Below are positions 52,231-62,963 of a stretch of DNA of 64,000 bases, in pieces. Under the pieces are notes generated by a model. The model made no database searches. It was not told where the DNA came from and saw only the letters and a list, made by a program, of their open reading frames with translations. How positions within the stretch are numbered: the first letter of the stretch is position 1; the number at the start of each line of letters is the position of its first letter. The stretch lies in assembly GCA_033961575.1 (NCBI GenBank), contig CM066729.1, forward strand, positions 97,963,001-98,027,000, read 5' to 3'. The translations under genes were made by a program, and so were the position numbers. The stretch comes from Aselliscus stoliczkanus (lineage: Eukaryota > Chordata > Mammalia > Chiroptera > Hipposideridae).

Positions 52231-53761
52231 TGTTTTGTGTGTGTGCACATGTGTGTATCTGTACATGTTTTGTAATGTTAACAGTTAAAACCACGATAGT
52301 AAATTAGATTTTTAAAAGACCCTGGGGACATCCTGTTGTATCATATATTGAATTAAAAAAAATAATATTACAGTTTATGCCAAAATGTTTAATTTATTAT
52401 AGGATCTTCATTTACCTTTTGCTGTCTACAGGGTTCTATCCCATAATTAAAGAACACCAGTTCCCCTACATAGAAGTGGTTCAGAGTCAGTATTATAACA
52501 ACCGCCACCAATCAGAATAAAACAATTTAAAGTTGCAATAACCTATGACTATGAAGTGATGCCAGGATGTTAATGTACAAGTAATTTTAAAATCATTCAA
52601 ATGCTGCCAAAATGATGATTCATGATAATGTTCCATATGCTAGGAAGTTATAACATCTGAAACTTTTACTATTTCTGAGACCATCTGTGTGTTTTGTATA
52701 AATTATGACTGTTAAACTGATAAAACACTAGCGGTAAAAAGCACATTTATACATGAAGGAAACTGAATGGATGAAAAATCAACAATTTGGGTTTAAGATG
52801 ACAGTTCTTATTGAGATCATAATTGTTTTTATTTTATTTTCTTCCTTTAGGCAAAACTAAAATTGAGTAATTACAACAAAAACTTAAAACAGCAACAGAA
52901 TGCCTGAGGTTATTTCCAATTTTTTTTCTTTTCCAAAAATTAAAAGTAAATTCATAAGACATGTTGGTTATTAAATATTTCATATGTGGTTTTTTTCCTA
53001 AGCTTTGTTTTCAAATGATTGTTTTCATTTCTATTGTTAATGGACTTTGCCAAATGTGATGAGTAGAGACAAACAGGAGATTAAAGCACATAATATCTTT
53101 AAGAAAGGCAAGGGAAAATTGCACGGTTATTGCTACAGTTTTGGTAACAGGAATTTCTAGAGTTCTTTAATGTGGTGGCTTTCTTTGTTGAAAATTTCAA
53201 GCAAGACCCTCCCAGCTGTGAGAACAAAGACACACCCTACAAAAAGGGGGAAATATGTAATTGAATTGTAGCTGCACCTGTATTTTTTGATGTTAAGTCA
53301 TTTCTTTTTACATTGACCTGGATTCTGAGCCAAATTTTAGATCTATGATGATCATAAACCAGGAATATATAAATAGCATTTTCATATTTGCCTACCTGAG
53401 AGGACAATCTTTTAGAACTCTTGGCACATACAATATTTCTTAGAATAATTTGAAGAAGGCCTTAGATGATGTTTGTCTCTAGTGTTTGCTCTTTTCATTT
53501 CTTTTTTTCTAAATGTGGGTATTTATATTTAGAGTTAGAAACAGAAGTAGCTTTACTGGCAGGATGGATTAAATAGATTTACTTTGTCCAAGACTTAGTC
53601 ATAACCATTATTATTAATAAATGAAATTTTCTCATAGAGAGATGACTTCTTTTTAACATAGAACAACATTCAGACATACCTTACAGAAAGTGATATATTT
53701 ATTCATTACATTACAATTTAGAAATATTGTACTTACATTCGAGATTATTTTATAAGGTTGT
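52231..53761. other. ROBO1 intron, no recognised feature
   Basis: AT-rich unique-looking sequence. Confidence 0.55.
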
Positions 53762-53774
53762 AAAATTGAATGTT

Positions 53775-53873
53775 AAGGGACGGCCAAGTGGTTCAGTTGG
53801 TTAAGAGCTCGCCCAAGAGTGTGAGCTGAGTCTGAGCAACAGCAGTTCGATGCCCAGCCTGAGCTGGCTCAGC

Positions 53874-53898
<25 letters not shown>
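53775..53898 (+). mobile_element. Short family-B SINE
   Basis: GGGACGGCCAAGTGGTTCAG head, GTTGGTTAAGAGCTCGCCCA, B-box CAGTTCGATGCCCAGCC, GAGCTGGCTCAGCT and an A run of about 26. TSD aaaattgaatgtt at 53762-53774 and 53899-53911. Body partly deleted compared with the copy at 32147. Confidence 0.95.
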
Positions 53899-53906
<8 letters not shown>

Positions 53907-53911
53907 ATGTT

Positions 53912-54366
53912 GAGATGGAGTGAGGGGGAATATTGAAAAAACAACTTGTGTTCAATCAAACAGTGCTCTTGAATTAAGAAAAAGATCGTTACAGTTGAAA
54001 GTAAACATACTTTCTCAAAGTATAAAAGGCCTTAATTATGTATAACGATGGTCAATAATAGGATTATGTTGAATAAAAGCTGACAAGTAGACCTGAAAAG
54101 GCCCAAGAAAAATTTTGTATGGTTTTGGATTTCTGAATGGAGTTAATAGTCATTGGTAGTGCGAGAAGAGAAAGTTACTGATGCAAAAAACATTGTGAAA
54201 AGGTATAAAATGTATTAAAAAAATGTGCCACTTATTTTATATCTGTTGATATGAGTGATTTTTTTAATAGTGCTATCTCAGTGAAAAGTTAAGTGTGTTA
54301 CAAATCAGCACAGTTGCTGGGGTCACACACAATTAGACAATGTCTGAGGCACCAGTTTCTCATATA
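53912..54366. other. ROBO1 intron, no recognised feature
   Basis: AT-rich unique-looking sequence. Confidence 0.5.
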
Positions 54367-54445
54367 TTTGGTTGTCGGAAAAGTCATGATGCGTTTTTGC
54401 AACGAAAAACAGAAAAAATACATCATGACTTTTCCAACAATCCAA
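54367..54445. mobile_element. 79-bp mariner-type MITE, near-perfect hairpin
   Basis: Left arm TTTGGTTGTCGGAAAAGTCA and right arm (complement) TTGGATTGTTGGAAAAGTCA continue pairing through CATGATG and a T/A run, separated by GCAACGAAAAACAG. TA flanks both ends (54365-54366, 54446-54447). It has no coding capacity and is the size of MADE1-type mariner MITEs. Confidence 0.9.
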
Positions 54446-54447
54446 TA

Positions 54448-54869
54448 TTTCTATTGGGTCTCTGGGATATGATCATCCTGCTGGTGGTAGCTGCTGGAAT
54501 TGCAGGCATACAGACAACAAATAGCCCATCTCTTGTGGAAGGTAGCCTATAACTTATTTAATTAATTATTATTAGCATAAGAATGAATGTATTCAAACTA
54601 AAATATTAAGGTATCCAATAGTACCTCAGTGGTAGCTAATGAAACAAGAGCCAACTATATGGTTTACTTCAGCACGTGATAAATTGGGGTAGCAAACTGA
54701 TACCATTCTTTTAATTAAAAAAATTAAAAACAAAGTGATAGTTGCATTTATAGATGAGATCTGATGATTTATGGCTAGGAATGAAAACTCAATCTGGAAT
54801 TTTCAAACAAATGTGCCAAGTTTTAGAAATGGTTATTGTAGGGACACCAGCAATTTACTAATCTACTAT
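54448..54869. other. Intronic sequence
   Basis: Nothing recognised; the 70-codon ORF at 54340-54552 is produced by reading through the MITE. Confidence 0.5.
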
Positions 54870-54975
54870 ATAAAATAACAATAGCTACTGTGTTTTGAGT
54901 CCCTGCCATATACTGGATGCTTTATTATATTATCTCATTTCATCCTTTTCAAAACTCAATAAGCCTTTTCTTTCC
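54870..54975 (-). mobile_element. MIR fragment, reverse orientation
   Basis: AATAGCTACTGTGTTTTGAG, CCCTGCCATATACTGGATGC, ATTATCTCATTTCATCCTTT. Confidence 0.7.
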
Positions 54976-55034
54976 ATTATGACACACATATCAGTCAATT
55001 CCGTCTCCTAGAAAAGATGATGATGGTGATGATG

Positions 55035-55083
55035 ATGGTGATGATAGTAGACACTTAATGTAACACTTACTGTGTGCCAGACC

Positions 55084-55144
<61 letters not shown>

Positions 55145-55250
55145 GACAGAGAGAGACAGAGAGAGACTCATTTAACACTAATAACAACCCTGTCAGATAA
55201 ATACAAAAATTTCACTAATGCAATAGTTAATTTCAAGTTGTCTGGGGATA
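55035..55250 (-). mobile_element. MIR fragment split by a microsatellite
   Basis: ACTTAATGTAACACTTACTGTGTGCCAGACC precedes and CTCATTTAACACTAATAACAACCCTGTCAGATAAATAC follows the TA/GA tract; together they read as antisense MIR. Confidence 0.75.
55084..55168. repeat. Compound (TA)n-(GA)n-(GAGACA)n microsatellite
   Basis: About eleven TA units, then about fifteen GA units, then GAGACA/GAGAGACA repeats. It expanded inside a MIR. Confidence 0.95.
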
Positions 55251-57803
55251 CAATTTAGGTGGCAACTGGCTTTTGTTCACTTACAACATTTCTTGTTCAA
55301 GTCAGAATGATACTAATTCTTAGTTTCCACTATGAAATATCGTTTCTAAGTTTGCAGTGGTCTGGATAGATTAGTTCACACAGTAGAGGTTATGGTCTTG
55401 AAACTAAGCTTGGAACATTTGAGAATTAGTACATATTATGTTCAGTAATACAATCTATAACATAGCAAAGATCTATAAAATCTGAAATTTAGTCGTTTCA
55501 TAAAAGATAGCTCAGAAATGGTCAAGTTCAACCAAAGGTTTCAGTTCAGACAAACTAATGTTATTCATTCTGGACACTAAATGTCTTACATCAAAAGATA
55601 TTAGGAGCTTATCTAAAGAGGATAATAAATAACTGTTTATCATTTGGCATTTAGGGAAAGAGGATTTATATTAAAAAGAATATTATGAATCAAAGAATGA
55701 TTCACCTAAATGAGCTTTATGTTGATAATTAACTATCCAAATTGTGGATTAGCCAGATCCTAATATCCACTGTGCCCATTTCAAAAGTTATTGCTAAGAA
55801 TTTCAGCAATTATGAGAAAATATATAATGAATGGGATATTGAGTTAAAGAAAAATTTATTGATGTCATAGTTTGGCAATTTTGTATAGATACAATAAAAT
55901 ATAGTAAAAACTAGCACAGTAACAATGCAGTGTAAATAGTGAGATCTGCCTGGACTCAATTCTGAAATTCCAGAATTAGTCTCTTCCTAATAACCTTTGG
56001 CTGTCATTTATCCTGAATAATTTTATTATAATGTTTAAAATAAAAGCTTAAAATCCATTCATCTTTTCATGTTTGAAATTCTTAGCTTTTAAGCTAAAAT
56101 TTAGAGATGAACAAAATATGCTTTTCTCATTTTCTACGTATGTGGCTTTGTGATATAAACATTTTTGAATGACTTGCAATATTCCTTTAGATAAGCTGTG
56201 CCTTGAATTTATTTTATTCTTTTTCCTATCTGTCGTTAATGTAGCATGCTGTAAATATTCTATATGTTTTAGAGATTTCGATTTTGCTTAATTGCAAAAA
56301 AAATTTGGATGACCAGGAGATAATTTTATTATGTTACTTATTTCCATCAAAACCATAGTCCAACCAGAAACCATTTTATTGTCAATTTCATCTAAGTTAA
56401 TCACATAACTGTAGTAAGTTTTAATTCATTCTCCTTTGGAAAATGTGGAAAAAATTTCACAGCATTAATGTGTTTTAACATAATGAGCAAGCGTATTGAG
56501 TATTTTTTAAGTTTTTTCAAACATTTTTTAGGCATTTTTTTTTAAGGTTTTTACTTAGATGGGATAACAAACCCTCTTGGTTTGCTGGGAATTGTCCTGG
56601 TGTTAGTGCTGAAAACCCCTAGTACTGGAGCCAAGTGGGGGTTGGGTAGAGGGGACATTGCTTCTGGGAAAACTGGGAGAGTTTGTCACTCTAAGCCTAG
56701 ATGGCTCAAAGGAATTGATTTCTGCATGAATATAAGGTAAGTAAAAAGTAGTTAAATAGAAGAATTTTAAGTATGTAATTTTTAATTAGCAAATTAAGGA
56801 TTGGAAAATCATTAATCAGGTTTGGAGAAAAATTTACACACACACTGCTTCCTATTCCCATGATAAAGAGGTACAATTGTTAAAATGCAACATGTCATCA
56901 GTTCTTTTTCCAGTCCTTTTCTGCTTCCTGTGTGTCTTTATAGGTTTCTTTGATTTCCCTTGTTGGTGTGATATTTTGGTAAAAAGCAGCTGACTCACAT
57001 CCCATCCAAATCCCCAATGTCCCCCAGAGCCTTCACAAATTTGGCATTCAGCCTTCTCCTTGCCAGTTGCTTTCTTTCCCCCAAATTCCCACATGTCTCC
57101 TTCCTAAGCCATCTGCGCCTCCTCCCTTCCTTGGATTAGTGCTTTCCTCAGGTCTTCCAATTTCTTTCATTGTTCAGTGTCTGTTACTTCCCTTTCCTCT
57201 CTTCTGCCCTGGAGGAAATCAACCTACTTAATGCAGCTGATGTTGCAGAGCCCCTTTTCCCTGAGAAGTTAAATTTGTGTGTTTGTGTTCCTGCAAAATA
57301 AATTTATAGTTCTGTTGTGTGAAGGTCAAAAGAAACTGGGTGTCATGAACCAGAATTTGTTTTTTCTGTCCATCTTACATAAGAAGTCATACACGTTATA
57401 TATTTTAATTTTTCTAAGAAATAAAAATTGTATCCATGATTTATATTCAAGTGAAATCAATATAAATTTATAATATGAATCATGGCACTGAAGAAATGAG
57501 TTAAAAAGAAAATGTATGGCATATTATACGTCTTAATTTTTAGATTTAATAATCTAAATACAATGGATTAATAGAAGAAAACATAATCTTAGGCATTAGA
57601 AGACCACATTATAACTTCAGTTTTCATCACCTATTAAGTGCATGATCTTATAGACATTTTGATCTTTATAAATTCCGTTGTTTCTATTTGTGATGTGAAT
57701 TATCTAATTGTACCTATATATTGGTTCACGGTTTTGTGGGAATCCACTGAGAAAGTACATGTTCAATTTCATTCATTGTAAAGGGTGACACACTCTGTAC
57801 TTA
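55251..57803. other. ROBO1 intron, mostly unique
   Basis: 56550-56710 (GGGATAACAAACCCTCTTGG, TGCTGGGAATTGTCCTGG, GGGGACATTGCTTCTGGGAA, GTTTGTCACTCTAAGCC) looks like an old repeat of unnamed family. The rest, including pyrimidine-rich 57060-57230, shows nothing definite. Confidence 0.45.
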
Positions 57804-57806
57804 TTA

Positions 57807-57827
57807 TTGGGTTGTCGGAAAAGTCAT
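57807..57827 (+). mobile_element. Half of a mariner-type MITE
   Basis: TTGGGTTGTCGGAAAAGTCAT follows TA at 57805-57806. It equals the left arm of the hairpins at 54367 and 58031, but no right arm is found nearby. Confidence 0.8.
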
Positions 57828-57983
57828 TCACAGCATTTCTCCTGTGAACAGTTCTAGCAGCTAGATATGGATCATTCTTAGGGTCATTTAGAAATGCTGT
57901 GATTTAGATGAGTGTGCTGGTTGAGAAAGGCTGGCTTAGCTTCCTAAGGAACATCCTGAACCTTTCCAAAAACTTGGAATTTT

Positions 57984-58160
57984 ATTTCAATAATGACACA
58001 TGTACTCACCTTGTTTGGACACTGAAACTATTAGGGTTGTCAGAAAAGTCATGACGCATTTTTGCAACGAAAAACAGAAAAAAAATACGTCATGACTTTC
58101 CTGACAACACAATATTTCAATAATTACAGATACACTCACCTTATTTGGACACTGAAACTA
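57984..58160 (+). repeat. 47-bp diverged direct repeat flanking a MITE
   Basis: Copy 1 57984-58030 and copy 2 58114-58160 both read ATTTCAATAAT.ACA, then CTCACCTT.TTTGGACACT, then GAAACTA. They differ at about 5 positions. Confidence 0.85.
58031..58112. mobile_element. 82-bp mariner-type MITE, hairpin
   Basis: Left arm AGGGTTGTCAGAAAAGTCAT, right arm (complement) TTGTGTTGTCAGGAAAGTCA, continuing through CATGACG and a T/A run with the same GCAACGAAAAACAG middle as the copy at 54367. TA at 58029-58030 and 58113-58114. Confidence 0.9.
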
Positions 58161-58459
58161 GGAAAAAAGAAAGCCAAGCATTCCGGACTTACTTGGGAAA
58201 GCCTCTTATGCCTGGAACTCCTTTTTTGAAACTGCACTAACAACTAGACCTTGGGCAAGTCCTTTAATTATTGAAACTATTATGATGATATCTTTCCTGA
58301 CTATTCATTAAGATCATCATAAGAATGAAAGCAGAGCAGTGAGAAGTGTTTTGAGAACTATCAGTGACAGCCTCTCTGTAAGGTGCTATTTTAAGGATTC
58401 TAGTCTAGATTCCCAGTTCATGTTCATTCTGCATTGATATTAATAACTTGGGGAGGTAA
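58161..58459. other. Intronic sequence
   Basis: Nothing recognised. Confidence 0.5.
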
Positions 58460-58470
58460 AAGACCGGAGA

Positions 58471-59090
58471 CTTTTTTTTTTTTTTTGAGAAGGTTTTACT
58501 GGGGTATTCGGGGAGAGGAATAGTTTTGGGGAATTGGGGAAGGGGATCAGCCAAATTGTTGTTCTTCAGTCTTTGTTGTGGAGGGCACCAGTTGCCATCT
58601 GGCTTCCTGTCGGTAGCTCATGGCCTCTAAGCTCAAGGTGCTGTGTTCAGCTTTAGTTGCGATTGGGCGTAGCCACCATCCCATGCAGGAGTCGAACCAG
58701 CAGCCTTGTTGTTAAGAGTCCATGCTCTACCCACTGAGCCATCCGGGTTCAGTCTTAGTTGCAGGTGTACTTAGCTACCATCCCATGTGGGAGTTGAACC
58801 CAGGAGCCTTGTTGTTAAGAGCGCATGTCCTATCCACTGAGCCATTCGGTCAGCAGCTAAGCTCAAAGTGCTGAGTTCTGTCTTAGTTGTGGGTAGGCGT
58901 AGCTCACCACTGAACAAGCAATCTTGTTGTTACACCAGCTGAGCCATCCTGTCACCTGTTGGCAGCTCATCAACAGCTCAGCTTGAGCTCAGCGTCACTG
59001 GCCCATGTGGGAATCGAACCGGAGGCCCTGTTGCTCAGAGCTCACATTCTTATGCCAACTCTTAACCAACTGAGCCACTCGGCCGGCCCC
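58471..59090 (-). mobile_element. Long SINE made of several tRNA-like units
   Basis: On the - strand: unit 1 (about 59090-58985) with GGGGCCGGCCGAGTGGCTCA, GGTTAAGAGTTGG and B-box CCGGTTCGATTCCCACATGG; a partial unit near 58945-58910 (GGCTCAGCTGGTGT); unit 3 (about 58855-58785) GGCTCAGTGGATAGGACATG with GGGTTCAACTCCCACATGGG; unit 4 (about 58745-58675) GGCTCAGTGGGTAGAGCATG with TGGTTCGACTCCTGCATGGG. It then carries the shared tail (AAGACTGAAGAACAAC, CCCCTTCCCCAATTCCCC) and A's. Diverged TSD aagaccggagactt / aagaccagcaactt (58460-58473, 59091-59104; 11 of 14). Confidence 0.87.
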
Positions 59091-59104
59091 AAGACCAGCA
59101 ACTT

Positions 59105-62100
59105 AACTTCAGAATTAAAAAGAACTCTTTTGAATTAGTTATAGTGGACAAAGAAAACAACAACAAAAAGCAAACAACACCAAAAAAGCAACGCTGATAA
59201 AACTGTGGTATATCCTGTTTTTAGCAATTTTAAGTGTACATCAATTATATGAGTCTCCTTCTATATGACATTTACCTTTATGGGGCTTTATAATTTATAG
59301 TCTGCATGCCCATTTTTGTCTGGGTCCCTTAGGACACATAGTTGCAATTTTAACTCCATATAAACTGACTCAAGTGCTGCAGAGAGGATGTAAATAGGTC
59401 TGAATGCAGAGTTAAAGTAGCAGAGACTAAATATTTTCTCGTTCAACAGATAATCTTTGGTGACTTCAGGAAACAATGTGCTAAAACAAGTTCAAGTTTC
59501 CTCTAAGTGGTGTAATAAAGTTCAGCATGAGTAAAAGTCAATATATGTGATGAATCAGGATATTCTTGAACAGTTTTTGTATTGTACAATGCTGATGTTG
59601 TATCCTCTTTTGTGTTGCATGTTGATTGTTAGTATTCTTTTAAATCTGTTTAGATGATTCTGGTCTTCTACTTTTTCTTTTCCCCCCTCAGATTTCCTCA
59701 AAAACAGTTCTGAATATTTTCCTCCAGATCCAGCCCCACCTAAGTGTTAGTTTCAGCCAAAGCAACATTAGATGCCATAGTTCCAGGTCTGCCTAAGTCA
59801 CCTGTGGATGTGGAATTCTGCCAACGCCTAAAATTCACTGGTGTGGCTGGATGCTGTTTTTTAGCATCCATGGTCCTTTAGTCACAGTACATCTTCCAGA
59901 AAGTTGAAAGGGTCTCAGAAATTTGAGTAATCAGCAACAAAAAAAAAGTAGCTAGCTTATAACTCAAAATAATTATCAATACAGTGTACTAGCCAAAAGT
60001 CTCATAGCTATAGAATGAGCACTAGTGGTCAGAGGAACAAGCCTGAAATAGGAATTTCAGGTTAGCTCGATATCCTAACATAGAAAGCCAATTTACAAAT
60101 ATTTTTTTTCCCTTATTTTTTTTCCCCTTATAATATATGCTCTTCAAGCAACTGTGTTAATTCACTTCCTAAGCAATTTGATATGTTTGATCAGGCCATT
60201 AAATTTCTTCTAATAGCCCAGGACTAGAGGGATTTTACTACTGTCTGTGAACTCTTTAATTCTAGGTTAAAGTTGTTTGCCAAATTCAAGATATAATCTC
60301 TTGGGATTTCAAGGGTGGTATTCTAACCAGTTTATTTTATTCTCAATGTTCTATTAATTAGAGATGAAATGTTTCTCTAAAGATACAGTTTTAAAATTTT
60401 ATCTTAAAACATACTTATAAATCTTACCTGTAATTTGGAAAATATATGAGAAAAAAGTATCATGGTATTTTTTAGTAAATTCTCCGTTTTTAAAAAGCTT
60501 GCTTTTCTAATTGCTTGTAATTTCTGTGCTTGCAATGGCCCAGCTTTTTTGTTTTTCTGTTTATCACAGCCAGAATGAATTGTAATCTTAAAAAAGTAGA
60601 TTCAAAATTGCTCTTGATTGTACACAGCAGTCTTTTCTTAAAACATGACCCAAAATGCAGAAATCAAAGAAATTATTTTAAGCCTTTAAATTTAAAATTA
60701 TTTAAATTATTTTTAAACCGAGTACTTTAAAGGGGTTGGGATTTCCTTTTCATTATTTATAATTGACTAAGATTGACTTTATTTATTTCTTCATTTTGTC
60801 CATATTATCACTTTTATTTGGTTGTTCTCTTAAAGAATGATCCCCAATCTTAGGCTGAGGGTAATGTCTTCTCTAATCTAATGCAGATTCTGCACTTGTT
60901 TTGTTTTAAAGGCTAGTTGCTTTAAAAGTACTAATTGGTACTATTGGTAACATCTGACCACCTCGATTTTTATCTTTTTAAACCCAAAGAATTTGATTGT
61001 ATGATAAATTGTATACTTGTAAAATAACCTGGTGTGCATTAAAAAATTACCAACAGATGGCACAGCTTTTCTTAAATCTTACAAACCTAGGTGATCACAA
61101 AGCTTTCAAGGCTGATCACACAAGAAACAGACTTATGTTTAAGTCACCTTTCACAGCATCATCTTGTGTGGGAAAATTTCAAGAGCACTTGAACTTGATC
61201 TGTATAATATTGGTTGAAACTAATGGAAATTTGTCTTTTTGAATGGATGAAATGTAATTAACTAAGGAATCCATTATTTCTTATTTATTTGACTTGTAAC
61301 TTTCATGGTGTCACTCTTTTTCCTACATGTATCACATCGCCATACTGCCCCATGCATCATGCTCATAAAAGATCATGTCATATTTCCTCATCTTTATTAG
61401 GGAAGCTTATAAATAATCTGTCTAAATTTTAAACATGTCATGCTAACAAGTGTATGTTTATATGGGAAAGAGTCATTCCTCTGTACAGGAACTAATGTAA
61501 CAATTTACCTAACTACATTTCTCCTAAAAAGAACACATGTGCATGTGACGTATAAACATGCACATTTTTTTTCCACTGGCAGCTAGATGGACTAATGGCA
61601 GTTAGGTGAAATATCCAGATCAGTAAGGTTTAAATATGGAGTGTGATGGAGCAGGGCCATCAGTCTAACTCAGGGAGGCCCAACAATAGCACCTACTTCT
61701 TTCCCAAGTCATGGGTGTCAGGATCTATACATTTATGAGATATTGCTAATTGGTAGTTTGTGAAGTGGAAAGCAAAGAAAATATGAGCTCTTGTTATCTA
61801 TCCAAAAGAAAGTGCTCTAGATAAGATTTACTTTGGATCTATATAGAAGGAGCTCGGCCCACTTACTAAATAATCTGGAGCAAGTTTCTGAGATTCTTGA
61901 GCCTTTGTTTGCACATATCAAAATAGGAAATAAAAAACAAAATAGGAAAATACACCTCCCCAGTGGAACTTGTAAAATGAAAGATGACATGTGCATCAAT
62001 GTCATCACATGTTGATACATCACACTTCTCATTAATTAAAACAATAATGATTCAGATAGCTGTTTAAATATTGTAGTACATTTATGAAATTTGCCACAGA

Positions 62101-62510
62101 TTTACTGATGTTTTTTCATTTGTGGAGAAAACTGTCAAAGCATTTTCCACTTAGCACGTAATTTTTTTTAAAGTGTTAGGGTTTTACAATTGTTAAGTAC
62201 TTCAAAACTATTGAAATATCAGAGAATTTAAATTTATTAATTTGGTATGAGACATCAGAATTTGAATTTGCCATCTCCTAGGCAATATAAAATAGTATCT
62301 TCTAATGTAAATTTTACAATATCAAGTCTTTTTCTGAAGAGATGATTGAAATCAAAGAATTCCATCTATTCAATTTCTCAGATCCTGAAAAACCTGGTAG
62401 TGTGATTTCTATGTAGGTGTTGTGCTAGATATGAAATATGATAATCTCCTGGCCATCATAGAACTTACATTCTATACAGAAGAAAGGCAAGAAACAGAAG
62501 ATCAAGTTTG
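59105..62510. other. ROBO1 intron, largely unique
   Basis: No clear repeat. 61000-61250 is repeat-free with more even base composition and may be a conserved non-coding block. 59690-59930 follows a pyrimidine tract plus CCTCAG but holds no open frame and is not called as an exon. Confidence 0.5.
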
Positions 62511-62513
62511 TTT

Positions 62514-62963
62514 GTTTTTTTTAAAGATTTTATTGGGGAATTAGGGGAGGGGAACAGCGATGAGGAATTGGGGAAGGGGAACAGACAAGTTGCTGTCCTT
62601 TTGTTCTTCAGTCTAGTTGTGGAGGACGTCGCTTCACTGGCCCATGTTGGTATCATCATTGCTCTCTTCTTGGGTGAGGCAAATCAGTCACCAGCCTCTG
62701 GACGGCCACTCACAGCAGCTCTTGGCAGCTCATACCAGCTGCCAGCCACTCACACTGGCTGCTGGCCACTCACTGTAGCCTATGGCAGCCCACTGCAGCA
62801 GGTGCTGCAGCTATGCCATCCCGGGGACTCACAGCAGCCTAGCTCCAGGTGGAGCTGTTGTCAGCTGTAGAGGGCAGTGTCACTGGCCCTCATTTGTGGG
62901 ATCCAAACCGGGGCTGCTGGAATCCCAAGCCAGCTCTTAACCAATGCGCCACTTGGCTCGCCC
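62514..62963 (-). mobile_element. Full-length composite family-A SINE
   Basis: - strand: GGGCGAGCCAAGTGGCGCAT head, GGTTAAGAGCTGGCTTGGGA, CGGTTTGGATCCCACAAATG, GGGCCAGTGACACTGCCCTC, GAGCTAGGCTGCTGTGAGTC body, CAACTAGACTGAAGAACAAA, TTGTCTGTTCCCCTTCCCCA, CCCCAATAAAATCTTT and A's. ORFs on both strands are incidental. Confidence 0.94.

Noticed and set aside
59690..59930. Additional ROBO1 exon after a pyrimidine tract and CCTCAG
   Set aside because: No frame is open through it and nothing resembles Ig or fibronectin domains.
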